Position numbers and translations under genes: made by a program
Shown here: piece after piece, positions 8,191 through 16,398 of the stretch
How positions within the stretch are numbered: the first letter of the stretch is position 1
Layout of the letters: each line of letters opens with the position of its first letter
Assembly: GCA_027486765.1 (NCBI GenBank)
Contig: JAIXOO010000280.1
Span: 1-32,628 of the forward strand
Origin: Saprospiraceae bacterium
Lineage (GTDB): Bacteria; Bacteroidota; Bacteroidia; Chitinophagales; Saprospiraceae
Length of the DNA: 32,628 nt
Direction of reading: 5' to 3'
Notes under the pieces: model-generated
Database searches by the model: none
What the model was told of the DNA's origin: nothing
The model's input: only the letters and a program-made list of their open reading frames with translations

Positions 8191-8290
8191 GGTTCCAATG
8201 TTCCAATGTTCCAGGTTCCAGGGTTAAGGTTCCAAGGTTTAAACCCTGGAACCTTAACCCTGGAACCTGGAACATTGGAATCCTGGAACC
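8191..8290. repeat. 100-nt palindrome built of GGTTCCA words
   Basis: The element starts 2 nt after the lhgO stop. Its centre is at 8240/8241 and the core 8201-8280 pairs as two 40-nt arms with a single mismatch (8235/8246). The outer 7 nt (8191-8197 with 8284-8290) pair again. The left arm reads as GGTTCCA, ATGTTCCA, ATGTTCCA, GGTTCCA, GGGTTAA, GGTTCCA, AGGTTTA, that is, 7-8-nt units. There is essentially no loop, so a cruciform or RNA hairpin is possible. The downstream aminotransferase ATG is 15 nt past the end. The same word appears at 32059-32135. Confidence 0.9.
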
Positions 8291-8305
8291 CCAAAAAACA
8301 GATAC

Positions 8306-9430
8306 ATGCAAACCATCCAAATGGTTGACCTGAAGCGGCAGTACCTGAAGATCAAAGACGAAATTGACCAAGGTATTTTGGAAGTACTAGATACGACCGC
8401 TTACATCAATGGACCCAAGGTAAAAGCGTTCCAAGAAGGACTGCAGCAATACCTGAGTGCCGCACACGTCATTCCTTGTGCCAACGGCACCGATGCCTTA
8501 CAAATCGCCATGATGGCGCTCGACTTGCAGCCTGGCGACGAGGTGATTGTACCCGCTTTTACCTATGTGGCCACCGCCGAAGTCATTGCACTGCTGCGTT
8601 TGAAACCGGTCATGGTGGATGTGGATTACGACACTTTCAACCTGACGGCAGAGCTCATCGCAAAAGCCATTACCCCCCGCACCAAGGCCATTGTGCCAGT
8701 CAATCTCTTTGGCCAAAGTTGCGACCTGGAGCCGATCATGTCCCTGGCGGAAGAACATGGCCTTTGGGTCATCGAAGACAATGCCCAGGCTATCGGTGCT
8801 GACTATACCTTTAGTGATGGCCACAGCGCCAAAACGGGTACCATTGGCCACATCGGCTGTACCTCGTTTTACCCATCCAAAAACTTGGGTGCGTACGGCG
8901 ACGGTGGTGCCATCAGTACCAATCGGACCGATTTGGCAGAAAAGATGCAAATGGTGGCCAATCACGGTCAGGTGCGGCGCTATTACCACGATGTGGTGGG
9001 CGTCAACTCGCGTTTGGATGCCATTCAAGCGGTAGTGTTGGGGGTTAAGCTCAAACGTTTGGATGAGTACGCCGCCGCCCGTCAGGCTGCAGCAGATTTT
9101 TATGATCAGGCTTTGGCCGGATTGGACTGGATTCAAACCCCGGTGCGCCATCCCAAGTCTACCCACGTTTTTCACCAATATACGTTGTTGGTTAAAAACG
9201 GGCAACGCGACGCCTTACAAACGTATCTTCAGCAAAAGGGTGTGCCTACGATGATTTATTATCCAGTGCCGCTTTACAGCCAGGATGCGTTCCGTCCTTT
9301 TACTGATCTGACACATTTACCCGTCACGGAGCAATTGTGCCAGGAGGTATTGTCCTTACCCATTCATACCGAATTGGATGCAGAGCAATTGAATTACATT
9401 GTTGAGTCAGTGAAGAGCTTCGGCCTTTAG
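8306..9430 (+). CDS. DegT/DnrJ/EryC1/StrS nucleotide-sugar aminotransferase (WbpE-like)
   Basis: A 374-residue PLP enzyme of aminotransferase class VI. It begins MQTIQMVDLKRQYLKIKDEI and has CANGTDALQIAMMALDL, FTYVATAEVI, the PLP-contacting VIEDNAQAIGA and the Schiff-base Lys192 in SFYPSKNLGAYGDGGA. The sequence resembles WbpE, which transfers an amino group from glutamate to C3 of a UDP-3-keto-hexosaminuronic acid. Neighbours fit: a UDP-sugar 6-dehydrogenase 16 nt downstream and lhgO upstream. The matching C3 oxidase (WbpB) and N-acetyltransferase (WbpD) are not in the window, so the exact amino sugar is uncertain. The leader contains only the end of the palindrome and an A-rich 15 nt. Confidence 0.88.
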   Translation: MQTIQMVDLKRQYLKIKDEIDQGILEVLDTTAYINGPKVKAFQEGLQQYLSAAHVIPCANGTDALQIAMMALDLQPGDEVIVPAFTYVATAEVIALLRLKPVMVDVDYDTFNLTAELIAKAITPRTKAIVPVNLFGQSCDLEPIMSLAEEHGLWVIEDNAQAIGADYTFSDGHSAKTGTIGHIGCTSFYPSKNLGAYGDGGAISTNRTDLAEKMQMVANHGQVRRYYHDVVGVNSRLDAIQAVVLGVKLKRLDEYAAARQAAADFYDQALAGLDWIQTPVRHPKSTHVFHQYTLLVKNGQRDALQTYLQQKGVPTMIYYPVPLYSQDAFRPFTDLTHLPVTEQLCQEVLSLPIHTELDAEQLNYIVESVKSFGL

Positions 9431-9446
9431 CTGGAAATCGAACGAG

Positions 9447-10748
9447 ATGGGGATTGAAGATTTTGTACAAAAGAAGAAGTTGGTTTCAGTCATAGGATTG
9501 GGGTACGTGGGTTTGCCCTTGGCCCTGGTTTTGGCCAAAAAATTCAGGGTCATTGGTTTTGACATCAATGCCGCGCGGGTAGCTCAAATGCAAGCAGGTA
9601 TTGATCCTTCACAGGAACTTACCGCCGTTGCTTTTCAAGGAGCGGACATTCAGTTTACCCACCGGGTGGAAGATTTACAACTGGCACATTTTCACATTGT
9701 GGCTGTGCCAACCCCGATTGATGACCACAACAACCCTAATTTGACACCTTTGCTCAAAGCCTCCGAAACCGTAGGTACGCAGTTGAAAAAGGGCGATTAT
9801 GTGGTGTTTGAATCAACAGTTTACCCAGGGTGCACCGAAGAAGACTGTGTACCCATTTTAGAACGGGAATCAGGGTTGAGTTTCGGACTGGACTTCAAAG
9901 TAGGTTATTCTCCAGAGCGCATCAATCCTGGGGACAAGGAACATACCGTTGAGAAAATTCTCAAGGTAGTCTCTGGCAGTGATGAAGAAGCGTGCGAGCT
10001 GATTGCTCAGGTGTATGGCAGCGTTATTGAAGCAGGAGTATATCGGGCCAGCTCCATCAAAGTTGCCGAAGCGGCCAAAGTGATCGAAAATACCCAGCGC
10101 GACCTCAATATCGCGTTTATGAATGAACTTTCAGTGATTTTTGACCGCATCGGCATCGATACCCGCGAGGTATTGGAAGCCGCCGGAACCAAGTGGAATT
10201 TTTTAAAATTTTACCCCGGTCTGGTGGGTGGGCATTGTATTGGCGTTGATCCTTATTATTTGTTGCACAAGTCGAAAGAATTGGGATACAATCCACAAGT
10301 AATCACGAGTGGCCGCAAAATCAACGATGAGATGCCAGCCTATGTGGGCAAGCGCCTCGTTCAATTGCTCATTCAAAAAGGCAAAAACCCCGGGCAATGC
10401 CGAGTATTGGTATTGGGGATTACCTTCAAGGAAAACGTGGCCGATATCCGCAATTCTAAAGTGGCGGATTTGGTTCGAGAGCTACAGCAATATTCGATCA
10501 CCACTCATTTAGTAGATCCCTTCGCGTCTGCCGTGGAAGTGGAACATGAGTACAAACTAAACCTGATGAGTGAACCCGAGGAAAATTACGACGCCATCAT
10601 CATTGCCGTAGCACACCAGCAGTTTGTGGAAATGAACCTGGAATCACTCCGCAAACTGATGAACGGCAAACCCCTGTTGCTGGATCTTAAAGGCATCCAC
10701 TCGCGTAAAGCTGCGGATGACTTGAATATTGCCTATTGGCGTTTGTGA
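9447..10748 (+). CDS. UDP-N-acetylhexosamine 6-dehydrogenase (TviB/WbpA/WbpO type)
   Basis: A 433-residue UDP-glucose/GDP-mannose dehydrogenase family member. It oxidises C6 of a UDP-HexNAc to the uronic acid with two NAD+. The NAD motif VIGLGYVGLPLA is at about residues 14-26, followed by VPTPID, ESTVYPGCTEE, GYSPERINPGD and the catalytic Cys264 in GGHCIGVDPYYL; the C-terminal domain has GITFKENVADIRNSK. The TviB/WbpO-like pattern favours UDP-GlcNAc or UDP-GalNAc as substrate rather than UDP-Glc. It sits 16 nt after the aminotransferase gene and is presumably co-transcribed. The substrate epimer cannot be fixed by eye. Confidence 0.88.
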   Translation: MGIEDFVQKKKLVSVIGLGYVGLPLALVLAKKFRVIGFDINAARVAQMQAGIDPSQELTAVAFQGADIQFTHRVEDLQLAHFHIVAVPTPIDDHNNPNLTPLLKASETVGTQLKKGDYVVFESTVYPGCTEEDCVPILERESGLSFGLDFKVGYSPERINPGDKEHTVEKILKVVSGSDEEACELIAQVYGSVIEAGVYRASSIKVAEAAKVIENTQRDLNIAFMNELSVIFDRIGIDTREVLEAAGTKWNFLKFYPGLVGGHCIGVDPYYLLHKSKELGYNPQVITSGRKINDEMPAYVGKRLVQLLIQKGKNPGQCRVLVLGITFKENVADIRNSKVADLVRELQQYSITTHLVDPFASAVEVEHEYKLNLMSEPEENYDAIIIAVAHQQFVEMNLESLRKLMNGKPLLLDLKGIHSRKAADDLNIAYWRL

Positions 10749-10802
10749 TCCGGTACCAATATCCATTTAGATTAAACACCCACACTGTAAACAACTAAAA
10801 CT

Positions 10803-11330
10803 ATGCTTGACGCTTCAGAACCTCGCTGGTTTGCAGTATGCACCAAATACAAGCGAGAAAAATTGGTGAGCAAGTACTTGTGCGACAAGGGAATCAAGAG
10901 CTACCTGCCCTTGCAAAAGGTCACCCGTATGTATACGCGCAAGATTAAAAAGGTTGAACTTCCGCTGATCAACTGCTACGTTTTTGTACAAATCGTCAGA
11001 GAGGAGTACGTGCCCGTGCTCGAGACCCCCGATGTTATACATTTTGTCAAAATCGCCAAAGAGTTGATTGCAATTCCCGAAGTTGAGATCGACATCTTAC
11101 GTCGTGTTACTGGTGAGATTGCCAATGTTGAGGTGGATCAGGGGGTTTTTAAAATTGGCGAAGAGGTTGAGATCATTAGTGGTAGTTTGTTTGGCCTACG
11201 CGGCAGGTTGTTGCAAGGTTTAGGCTCTAAAAACTTTGTGGTCGAGCTGGAAAATCTGGGCTATTCCTTGCGCATGCAAATGGCCCCGGAAATTTTGCGG
11301 CCTTTGTCTGGCAAACGAGGGGCGGCTTAA
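10803..11330 (+). CDS. UpxY-family transcription antiterminator (NusG-like)
   Basis: A 175-residue NusG paralogue. The NGN domain starts RWFAVCTKYKREKLVSKYL and continues with KGIKSYLPLQKV, LPLINCYVFVQ and TPDVIHFVKI; the C-terminal part (about 115-165) has a KOW-like segment, VEIISGSLFGLRGRLLQG. UpxY proteins travel with RNA polymerase and let it read through long capsule operons in Bacteroides. There the gene is the first of its operon; here it lies inside the locus, after three sugar genes, with a 54-nt leader of its own. Its likely targets are the genes that follow, up to Wzc or the flippase, which are interrupted by two long hairpins. Confidence 0.85.
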   Translation: MLDASEPRWFAVCTKYKREKLVSKYLCDKGIKSYLPLQKVTRMYTRKIKKVELPLINCYVFVQIVREEYVPVLETPDVIHFVKIAKELIAIPEVEIDILRRVTGEIANVEVDQGVFKIGEEVEIISGSLFGLRGRLLQGLGSKNFVVELENLGYSLRMQMAPEILRPLSGKRGAA

Positions 11331-11374
11331 GGTACTGATTTGATAATGTGATTATGTGTTAATATTTGAAGGCA

Positions 11375-12427
11375 ATGAAACGTATTTTAGTAACCGGCGC
11401 AGCTGGGTTTATTGGTTTTCACTTATCTAAAAAACTGCTGGAACGTGGCGACGAAGTAGTAGGTTTGGACTGTTTGAACGACTATTACGATGTTGAGCTG
11501 AAATATGCTCGTTTGGCCCAGTTGGGTATTGATCGCAGCCAAATTGAGGCGGGCGTATTGTGTAAAAGCAGCCAGACTTCATTTTCATTGATTCAACTTC
11601 AACTTGAAGACCTGGCGGGCTTGGAGAAACTGTTTCAGGCCCAAAAATTCGATATAGTTGTCAATCTTGCTGCCCAGGCTGGCGTTCGGTATAGTTTGAT
11701 CAATCCACATGCCTACATCAATAGCAACATTGTGGGTTTTGTCAATATCCTGGAATGTTGCCGGCATCAGCAAGTCCAACACCTCGTGTATGCCAGCAGT
11801 TCCAGCGTATATGGGCTGAATAGCGAGATGCCTTTTTCTACCGCGCACAATGTGGATCACCCGGTTTCTTTGTACGCAGCCAGCAAAAAGAGCAACGAAT
11901 TGATGGCACATTCTTACAGCCATTTGTTCGGATTGCCCACCACGGGTTTGCGGTTTTTTACGGTATATGGCCCCTGGGGCAGGCCAGATATGGCGCTTTT
12001 TTTGTTTACCAAAGCCATTTTGGCAGGGGAGCCCATCAAGGTGTTCAACCAGGGGCAAATGATTCGGGACTTCACCTACATCGACGACATTGTTGAAGGC
12101 GTCATCCGAGTGGCTGATCGTCCTCCGGTTCCCAACCCGGACTGGAACCCGGCCATCATGGATCCTGCCCATTCCAGCGCCCCTTATCATGTGTACAACA
12201 TTGGCAACAATCAGCCCGTTCAATTGGCGGAATTCATTGAAGCCATTGAACAATCATTGGGAAAACAAGCCATCAAAGAATTGCTGCCCATGCAACCCGG
12301 CGATGTGGCGGCTACCTCTGCCGATGTGCGTGATTTGGAAGTAGACACGGGGTATAAACCAGCCACCTCGGTGCAAACGGGGATTCAACGTTTTATTGAA
12401 TGGTACCGCTGGTACTATCAAGTCTAA
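11375..12427 (+). CDS. UDP-glucuronate 4-epimerase-like NAD-dependent epimerase
   Basis: A 350-residue extended SDR. It carries the NAD motif [11 protein letters not shown] at the N-terminus, then the signature [17 protein letters not shown] common in UDP-GlcA 4-epimerases (GAE/LpsL), [12 protein letters not shown], the Ser in YASSSSVYG, and the catalytic YAASKKSNE (YxxxK), then [17 protein letters not shown]. It would make UDP-galacturonate, or the 4-epimer of a related UDP-uronic acid made by the upstream dehydrogenase. The ATG at 11375 is chosen over an in-frame TTG three codons earlier; TTGAAGG upstream is a weak ribosome site. The stop is followed 3 nt later by the CpsB gene. Confidence 0.87.
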   Translation: MKRILVTGAAGFIGFHLSKKLLERGDEVVGLDCLNDYYDVELKYARLAQLGIDRSQIEAGVLCKSSQTSFSLIQLQLEDLAGLEKLFQAQKFDIVVNLAAQAGVRYSLINPHAYINSNIVGFVNILECCRHQQVQHLVYASSSSVYGLNSEMPFSTAHNVDHPVSLYAASKKSNELMAHSYSHLFGLPTTGLRFFTVYGPWGRPDMALFLFTKAILAGEPIKVFNQGQMIRDFTYIDDIVEGVIRVADRPPVPNPDWNPAIMDPAHSSAPYHVYNIGNNQPVQLAEFIEAIEQSLGKQAIKELLPMQPGDVAATSADVRDLEVDTGYKPATSVQTGIQRFIEWYRWYYQV

Positions 12428-12430
12428 TTT

Positions 12431-13186
12431 ATGTTTGGAAAATTGTTCTCGCGCAGTTCAGCTCATGTTACCCAACCCAGCGACTTCTCGGTGCTGGGGA
12501 TGGACATGCATTCACACCTCATCCCGGGGATTGACGATGGTGCCAAAACCATGGAAGAAAGTCTGGAACTGATTCGAGGACTCATCCAATTGGGCTACAG
12601 TGGAGCGATTACTACGCCCCACGTAATGGGCGACTATTATCCCAACACCGGGGCAATTATTCAAACAGGCAGGGAAGAACTGCGCCGCGCCATCCGTCAG
12701 GCTGGTTTAACTTTTCGCCTGGAAGCCTCCGCAGAATACAACCTCGATAATTATACCGCTGAATTGTTTGCACAAGGGGATATTTTGCCCATGCCCGGCA
12801 AACGCCTTTTGGTGGAATTGTCTTTTTTTGGGGCACCTCCCGATTTGGAAAACCGCATTTTCCAGTTGCGGCTTCAGGGATATTCCCCCATTTTGGCCCA
12901 CCCAGAACGTTACAGCTATTACCAGGGCAATCTCAGTGCGCTGGAACGCATTCGAGATTTGGGCTGCGCCTTGCAAGTGAACATTCTCTCCCTGACTGGT
13001 CATTATGGCTCCCAGATTGCCAAATGGGCTAAAACCCTGCTAGACAAAGACATGGTGAGCTACCTGGGGACGGATATGCACCATGCCGGACATTTGCAGG
13101 AGTTGCAAGCCGCCCTCCAGCAAAAGGACATTTTGCGGATTTTGCAACGCCATACCTTTAAAAACCAAGACCTCCTCAATTTATAA
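12431..13186 (+). CDS. CpsB/CapC/YwqE-type tyrosine phosphatase (PHP domain)
   Basis: A 251-residue PHP-fold, metal-dependent protein tyrosine phosphatase. It has metal ligands in DMHSHLIPGIDDGAK (His27, His29), ASAEYNLD, ILAHPERY and the C-terminal GTDMHHAGH. In Gram-positive and Bacteroidetes capsule systems this enzyme dephosphorylates the Tyr-rich tail of the co-polymerase kinase and so sets polymer length. The partner kinase is present at 16399-18819, with ten Tyr in its tail. The gene is tightly packed, 3 nt after the epimerase gene and 5 nt before the wecB-like gene, which indicates one transcript. Confidence 0.9.
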   Translation: MFGKLFSRSSAHVTQPSDFSVLGMDMHSHLIPGIDDGAKTMEESLELIRGLIQLGYSGAITTPHVMGDYYPNTGAIIQTGREELRRAIRQAGLTFRLEASAEYNLDNYTAELFAQGDILPMPGKRLLVELSFFGAPPDLENRIFQLRLQGYSPILAHPERYSYYQGNLSALERIRDLGCALQVNILSLTGHYGSQIAKWAKTLLDKDMVSYLGTDMHHAGHLQELQAALQQKDILRILQRHTFKNQDLLNL

Positions 13187-13191
13187 CCCAC

Positions 13192-14310
13192 ATGAAAATC
13201 CTCAACATCGTTGGCGCCAGGCCCAATTTTATGAAGGTTGCTCCCTTGCATCGTGCTTTTCAAGCCCGACCAGAACTGGAGTCAAAAATTGTACACACTG
13301 GGCAACATTACGACGCCAAAATGAGCGACGTGTTTTTTACCCAGCTCGAATTGCCCACTCCTGATTATTTTTTGGGCGTAGGTGGAGGATCACATACCCA
13401 GCAAACCGCCAAAATCATGTTGGCCTTTGAAGAGGTCTTGCAAAAAGAACAACCTGACCTGGTTTTAGTGGTGGGTGATGTCAATTCTACCATTGCTTGT
13501 GCACTGGTGGCAGTAAAAATGAACATTCCGGTAGCCCACGTGGAAGCGGGATTGCGCAGCGGCGACCGGGGCATGCCCGAAGAAATCAACCGGATTTTGA
13601 CCGATAGCATTTCCGATTATCTGTTTGTTACAGAAATGAGCGGCATGATCAGTCTGGCCAAAGAAAATGTGCCCGATGAGCGCATCTTTTTTGTCGGCAA
13701 TTGTATGATTGATTCGCTGGTGCATTACCAGGCTCGGGCTGGGCAGTTGAGCTACAGCACGGTTTTGCCCAACAAACCCGCTGTTCAAGACCAGAGCTAT
13801 GTCCTAATGACCATGCACCGCCCTTCCAATGTTGATTTTGAGGAAGGTTTGACGTCTATACTAAGTATCATTGAAGATGCCGTGCAATACCGCCAGGTGG
13901 TATTCCCGGTGCATCCACGTACCCTCAAAAATTTAGAGAACTTTGGTTTACTGGAGCGTTTTGGGCGAATTCCGAATCTAATTACTACCGAACCATTGGG
14001 TTACCTGGAATTTCTGCGTTTGATGGGAGGCGCTGCTCTGGTGATCACAGATTCGGGCGGCATTCAGGAGGAAACGACTTTTTTACAAACCCCCTGTCTG
14101 ACTTTCCGCAGCAGCACCGAACGCCCCGTTACCGTAGACTTAGGCACCAATACCCTGCTCGCCGACCTCAACCCCGAAACCGTCCATCAACACATGCTGG
14201 AAGTACTGGAAGGTCGTGGAAAAAAAGGCGGTATTCCACCACTTTGGGATGGTCGGGCAGCCGAGCGAATAGCTGATGTATTGATCGATATTTTTGAACA
14301 TAAACGATAA
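13192..14310 (+). CDS. wecB: UDP-N-acetylglucosamine 2-epimerase (non-hydrolysing)
   Basis: A 372-residue GT-B-fold epimerase that interconverts UDP-GlcNAc and UDP-ManNAc. It begins with the motif GARPNFMKVAPL (about 8-19), then VVGDVNSTIA, the catalytic HVEAGLRSGDRGMPEEINR, MTMHRPSN, FPVHPRT, TDSGGIQEE and STERPVTVDLGTN. Length and order are those of WecB. With the 6-dehydrogenase upstream the pair could give UDP-ManNAcA; alternatively it may act like WbpI on a 2,3-diamino uronic acid, given the WbpE-like aminotransferase nearby. A long tandem-word hairpin begins 7 nt after the stop. Confidence 0.9.
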   Translation: MKILNIVGARPNFMKVAPLHRAFQARPELESKIVHTGQHYDAKMSDVFFTQLELPTPDYFLGVGGGSHTQQTAKIMLAFEEVLQKEQPDLVLVVGDVNSTIACALVAVKMNIPVAHVEAGLRSGDRGMPEEINRILTDSISDYLFVTEMSGMISLAKENVPDERIFFVGNCMIDSLVHYQARAGQLSYSTVLPNKPAVQDQSYVLMTMHRPSNVDFEEGLTSILSIIEDAVQYRQVVFPVHPRTLKNLENFGLLERFGRIPNLITTEPLGYLEFLRLMGGAALVITDSGGIQEETTFLQTPCLTFRSSTERPVTVDLGTNTLLADLNPETVHQHMLEVLEGRGKKGGIPPLWDGRAAERIADVLIDIFEHKR

Positions 14311-14317
14311 TTTGGTC

Positions 14318-14427
14318 GAGGAAAGTTGAGGAAGGTTGAGAAGGTTGAGGCTGCCGCAGTGACGTTGTCAATGACGCTGCGGTAGCCCCTCAACCTTCTC
14401 AACCTTCCTCAACCTTCTCAACCCCTC
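14318..14427. repeat. Tandem-word hairpin, GGTTGAGAA-like units
   Basis: The left arm 14318-14350 has four GTTGAG units about 9-10 nt apart. The right arm 14388-14427 carries the complement (CTCAACCTT and CCTCAACCTT units); at least 26 nt pair perfectly next to the centre. Inside is a second, non-repetitive stem: GCTGCCGCAG with CTGCGGTAGC around a central GTTGTCAAT. The element begins 7 nt after the wecB stop and ends 13 nt before the Wza-like gene, so both genes run the same way across it. It may be a partial terminator that the UpxY protein must overcome, or a 3'-end stabiliser. Confidence 0.85.
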
Positions 14428-14440
14428 AAAACATTCATTC

Positions 14441-15247
14441 ATGCGGATTCTGTACTTCTTTACCCTACTCCTCTTGACTTGCTCCTGTGTGCAACATAAG
14501 CAATTGGTCAATTTTAACCAAGGGCCGCTGCCTATAAATAAAGCTGAAGCCATCCTCAATTCCATAGACCTGAGCATTCAGCCCGAGGATTTGTTGCAAA
14601 TCAACGTGAGCAGTTTTGAGCCGGACGCAATTAGAGCCTTCGTCCCTCAAGCGGGCGGAGCAGGCGGCCAACTAAACAATAACTTCATGCAACAAAGTAC
14701 CGGAGGAACTGGGGTCAGTACCTTGGAGTTGTTCACCGGCTATTTTGTAGATCGTGCTGGGTACATCGACTTTCCGGTCATCGGCCGCGTAAAAGTAGGT
14801 GGCCTTACCCTTGGCGTAGCACACGATACCATCCTCAATCGCATTTTGCCCTACGTGTCTGATGCCGTGGTTAGCTTACGTTTTTTGAACCTTAAAATCA
14901 CCTTGTTGGGTGAGGTCGCCCAGCCCGGTTTGATCCGCATTTCGAATAAAAGAGTGACCTTGCTGGAAGCCATCGGAATGGCGGGTGATTTGACCCCTTA
15001 TGCCGACCGTACCAACATTCTACTCGTACGTGAAAAGGACGGACAACGCCAATACATCGAGATGAATTTGCAGGATCCAGGCATCTTTGCGTCACAGTTT
15101 TTTTACCTGGAACAAAATGACTTCATCTACGTAAGCCCCACTAAAGCCAAGGTAGGGGGCATTACCGACCAAACCAGTCGTATTTTCACCTTTGGCTCTG
15201 CAGGACTATCATTGATCACCTTGATCATTGCCATTTTCCGAAAATGA
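14441..15247 (+). CDS. Wza-like polysaccharide export lipoprotein (SLBB)
   Basis: A 268-residue outer-membrane polysaccharide exporter. The N-terminus MRILYFFTLLLLTCSCVQHK is a lipoprotein signal with Cys near residue 16. The polysaccharide export domain follows (LSIQPEDLLQINVSSFEPDA, then YFVDRAGYIDFPVIGRVKVG), and then an SLBB part (ITLLGEVAQPGLIRISNKRV, LLEAIGMAGDLTPYADR). The C-terminal hydrophobic segment (GSAGLSLITLIIAIF) is the helix usual in Bacteroidetes and E. coli Wza-type proteins. The last bases overlap the start of the mutase gene (ATGA), indicating translational coupling. It would form the exit channel together with the Wzc-like kinase downstream. Confidence 0.88.
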   Translation: MRILYFFTLLLLTCSCVQHKQLVNFNQGPLPINKAEAILNSIDLSIQPEDLLQINVSSFEPDAIRAFVPQAGGAGGQLNNNFMQQSTGGTGVSTLELFTGYFVDRAGYIDFPVIGRVKVGGLTLGVAHDTILNRILPYVSDAVVSLRFLNLKITLLGEVAQPGLIRISNKRVTLLEAIGMAGDLTPYADRTNILLVREKDGQRQYIEMNLQDPGIFASQFFYLEQNDFIYVSPTKAKVGGITDQTSRIFTFGSAGLSLITLIIAIFRK

Positions 15248-16395
15248 GGCAAAACATCCACATCGTTGGGTCCGGCTTGACGGGGGCTACCATTGCGCGT
15301 TTGTTGCACGATCAGGGGCATGATGTCACCGTGTTTGAGCGCCGTGCCCAGGTTGGTGGGAACGTGCACGATTTCGTGCATTTTTCGGGTATTCGGGTGC
15401 ACAGTTATGGCCCACACTATTTTCGGACCAATTCAGCCGCGATTTGGGCTTATGTACAACGTTTTGGATCTTTTTTTCCCTATCGCGCCGTAGTAAAATC
15501 TTTCGTTGATGGGAAATACGAAAACTGGCCCATCTCAGCTGCTTATTTACAGCGAATTGGTGCAGCACAGTACTTGAACACGCCCATTTTTTCTCCGGCT
15601 ACACTTCCAGCTAGCAATTTTGAAGCAGCGGCCCTTCAGCTCATGCCCGCAGAAGTGTATGAAAAATTTGTCAAAAATTATACTTCCAAACAATGGGGCG
15701 TGGCCCCCCAGCAACTTAGTGCCGATTTGGTCAAACGTTTTGAGGTGCATCACGATGACGATCCACACCTGACTCCTGGTTATCGCTGGCAAGGCATCCC
15801 TGCGGATGGTTATGCCCAGTGGATGAGCAAGATGTTGGAAGGAATAAACCTCCACCTTGGGATAGATTACCTGCAACACCGAAAATCGTTTGAACCTGCT
15901 ACTTTTACAGTCTTCACCGGGCCCATTGACGCTTTTTTTGGCTTTGATCTGGGGCGTTTGCATTATCGCGGGCAGCAGCGCGAACACGAGTATTTGCCTG
16001 CTACGGCCTGGTACCAGCCCTGTGCACAAGTCAACAACCCAGCACTAGAAACTGGAGCGCATATCCGCACTTTGGAGTGGAAACACCTGATGCCGGTAGC
16101 TCAACAATCGGATATTCAGGGGACCGTCATTACCCGTGAAACCCCCTTTAGTCCTAAAGACATTGATCAATATGAATATCCCTTTCCGGATACAATCAAT
16201 CAGCAACTTTACCAACAATACCGCCAACGCGCCCAGAGAATCCCCAATTTACTCATCTGCGGTCGTTTGGGTGAATACCGTTATTACGACATGGATCAGG
16301 CTATTGGCCGGGCAATGATGCTGGTACAGAAGCAAATACTCCCAACCTTGTCCGCAAATAACAGCCGAATATTTTCAAACCTTTCGTACTTTTGA
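15244..16395 (+). CDS. glf: UDP-galactopyranose mutase
   Basis: A 383-residue FAD enzyme that converts UDP-galactopyranose to UDP-galactofuranose. The flavin motif GSGLTGATIARLL is at about residues 8-20, then FERRAQVGGNVHDF and SYGPHYFRTNS (the substrate-side GPH motif, usually GPHIFHT). Later signatures are FTGPIDAFFGFDLGRLHYR, RTLEWKH, and GRLGEYRYYDMDQAIGRAM near the C-terminus. Length is normal. It indicates that Galf is part of the polymer. It overlaps the Wza-like gene by 4 nt and ends 3 nt before the kinase gene, so the three genes are one translational unit. Confidence 0.93.
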   Translation: MRQNIHIVGSGLTGATIARLLHDQGHDVTVFERRAQVGGNVHDFVHFSGIRVHSYGPHYFRTNSAAIWAYVQRFGSFFPYRAVVKSFVDGKYENWPISAAYLQRIGAAQYLNTPIFSPATLPASNFEAAALQLMPAEVYEKFVKNYTSKQWGVAPQQLSADLVKRFEVHHDDDPHLTPGYRWQGIPADGYAQWMSKMLEGINLHLGIDYLQHRKSFEPATFTVFTGPIDAFFGFDLGRLHYRGQQREHEYLPATAWYQPCAQVNNPALETGAHIRTLEWKHLMPVAQQSDIQGTVITRETPFSPKDIDQYEYPFPDTINQQLYQQYRQRAQRIPNLLICGRLGEYRYYDMDQAIGRAMMLVQKQILPTLSANNSRIFSNLSYF

Positions 16396-16398
16396 ACA

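Noticed and set aside
8498..9205. 235-codon minus-strand open frame
   Set aside because: Antisense to the DegT aminotransferase; low-quality composition and no motif.
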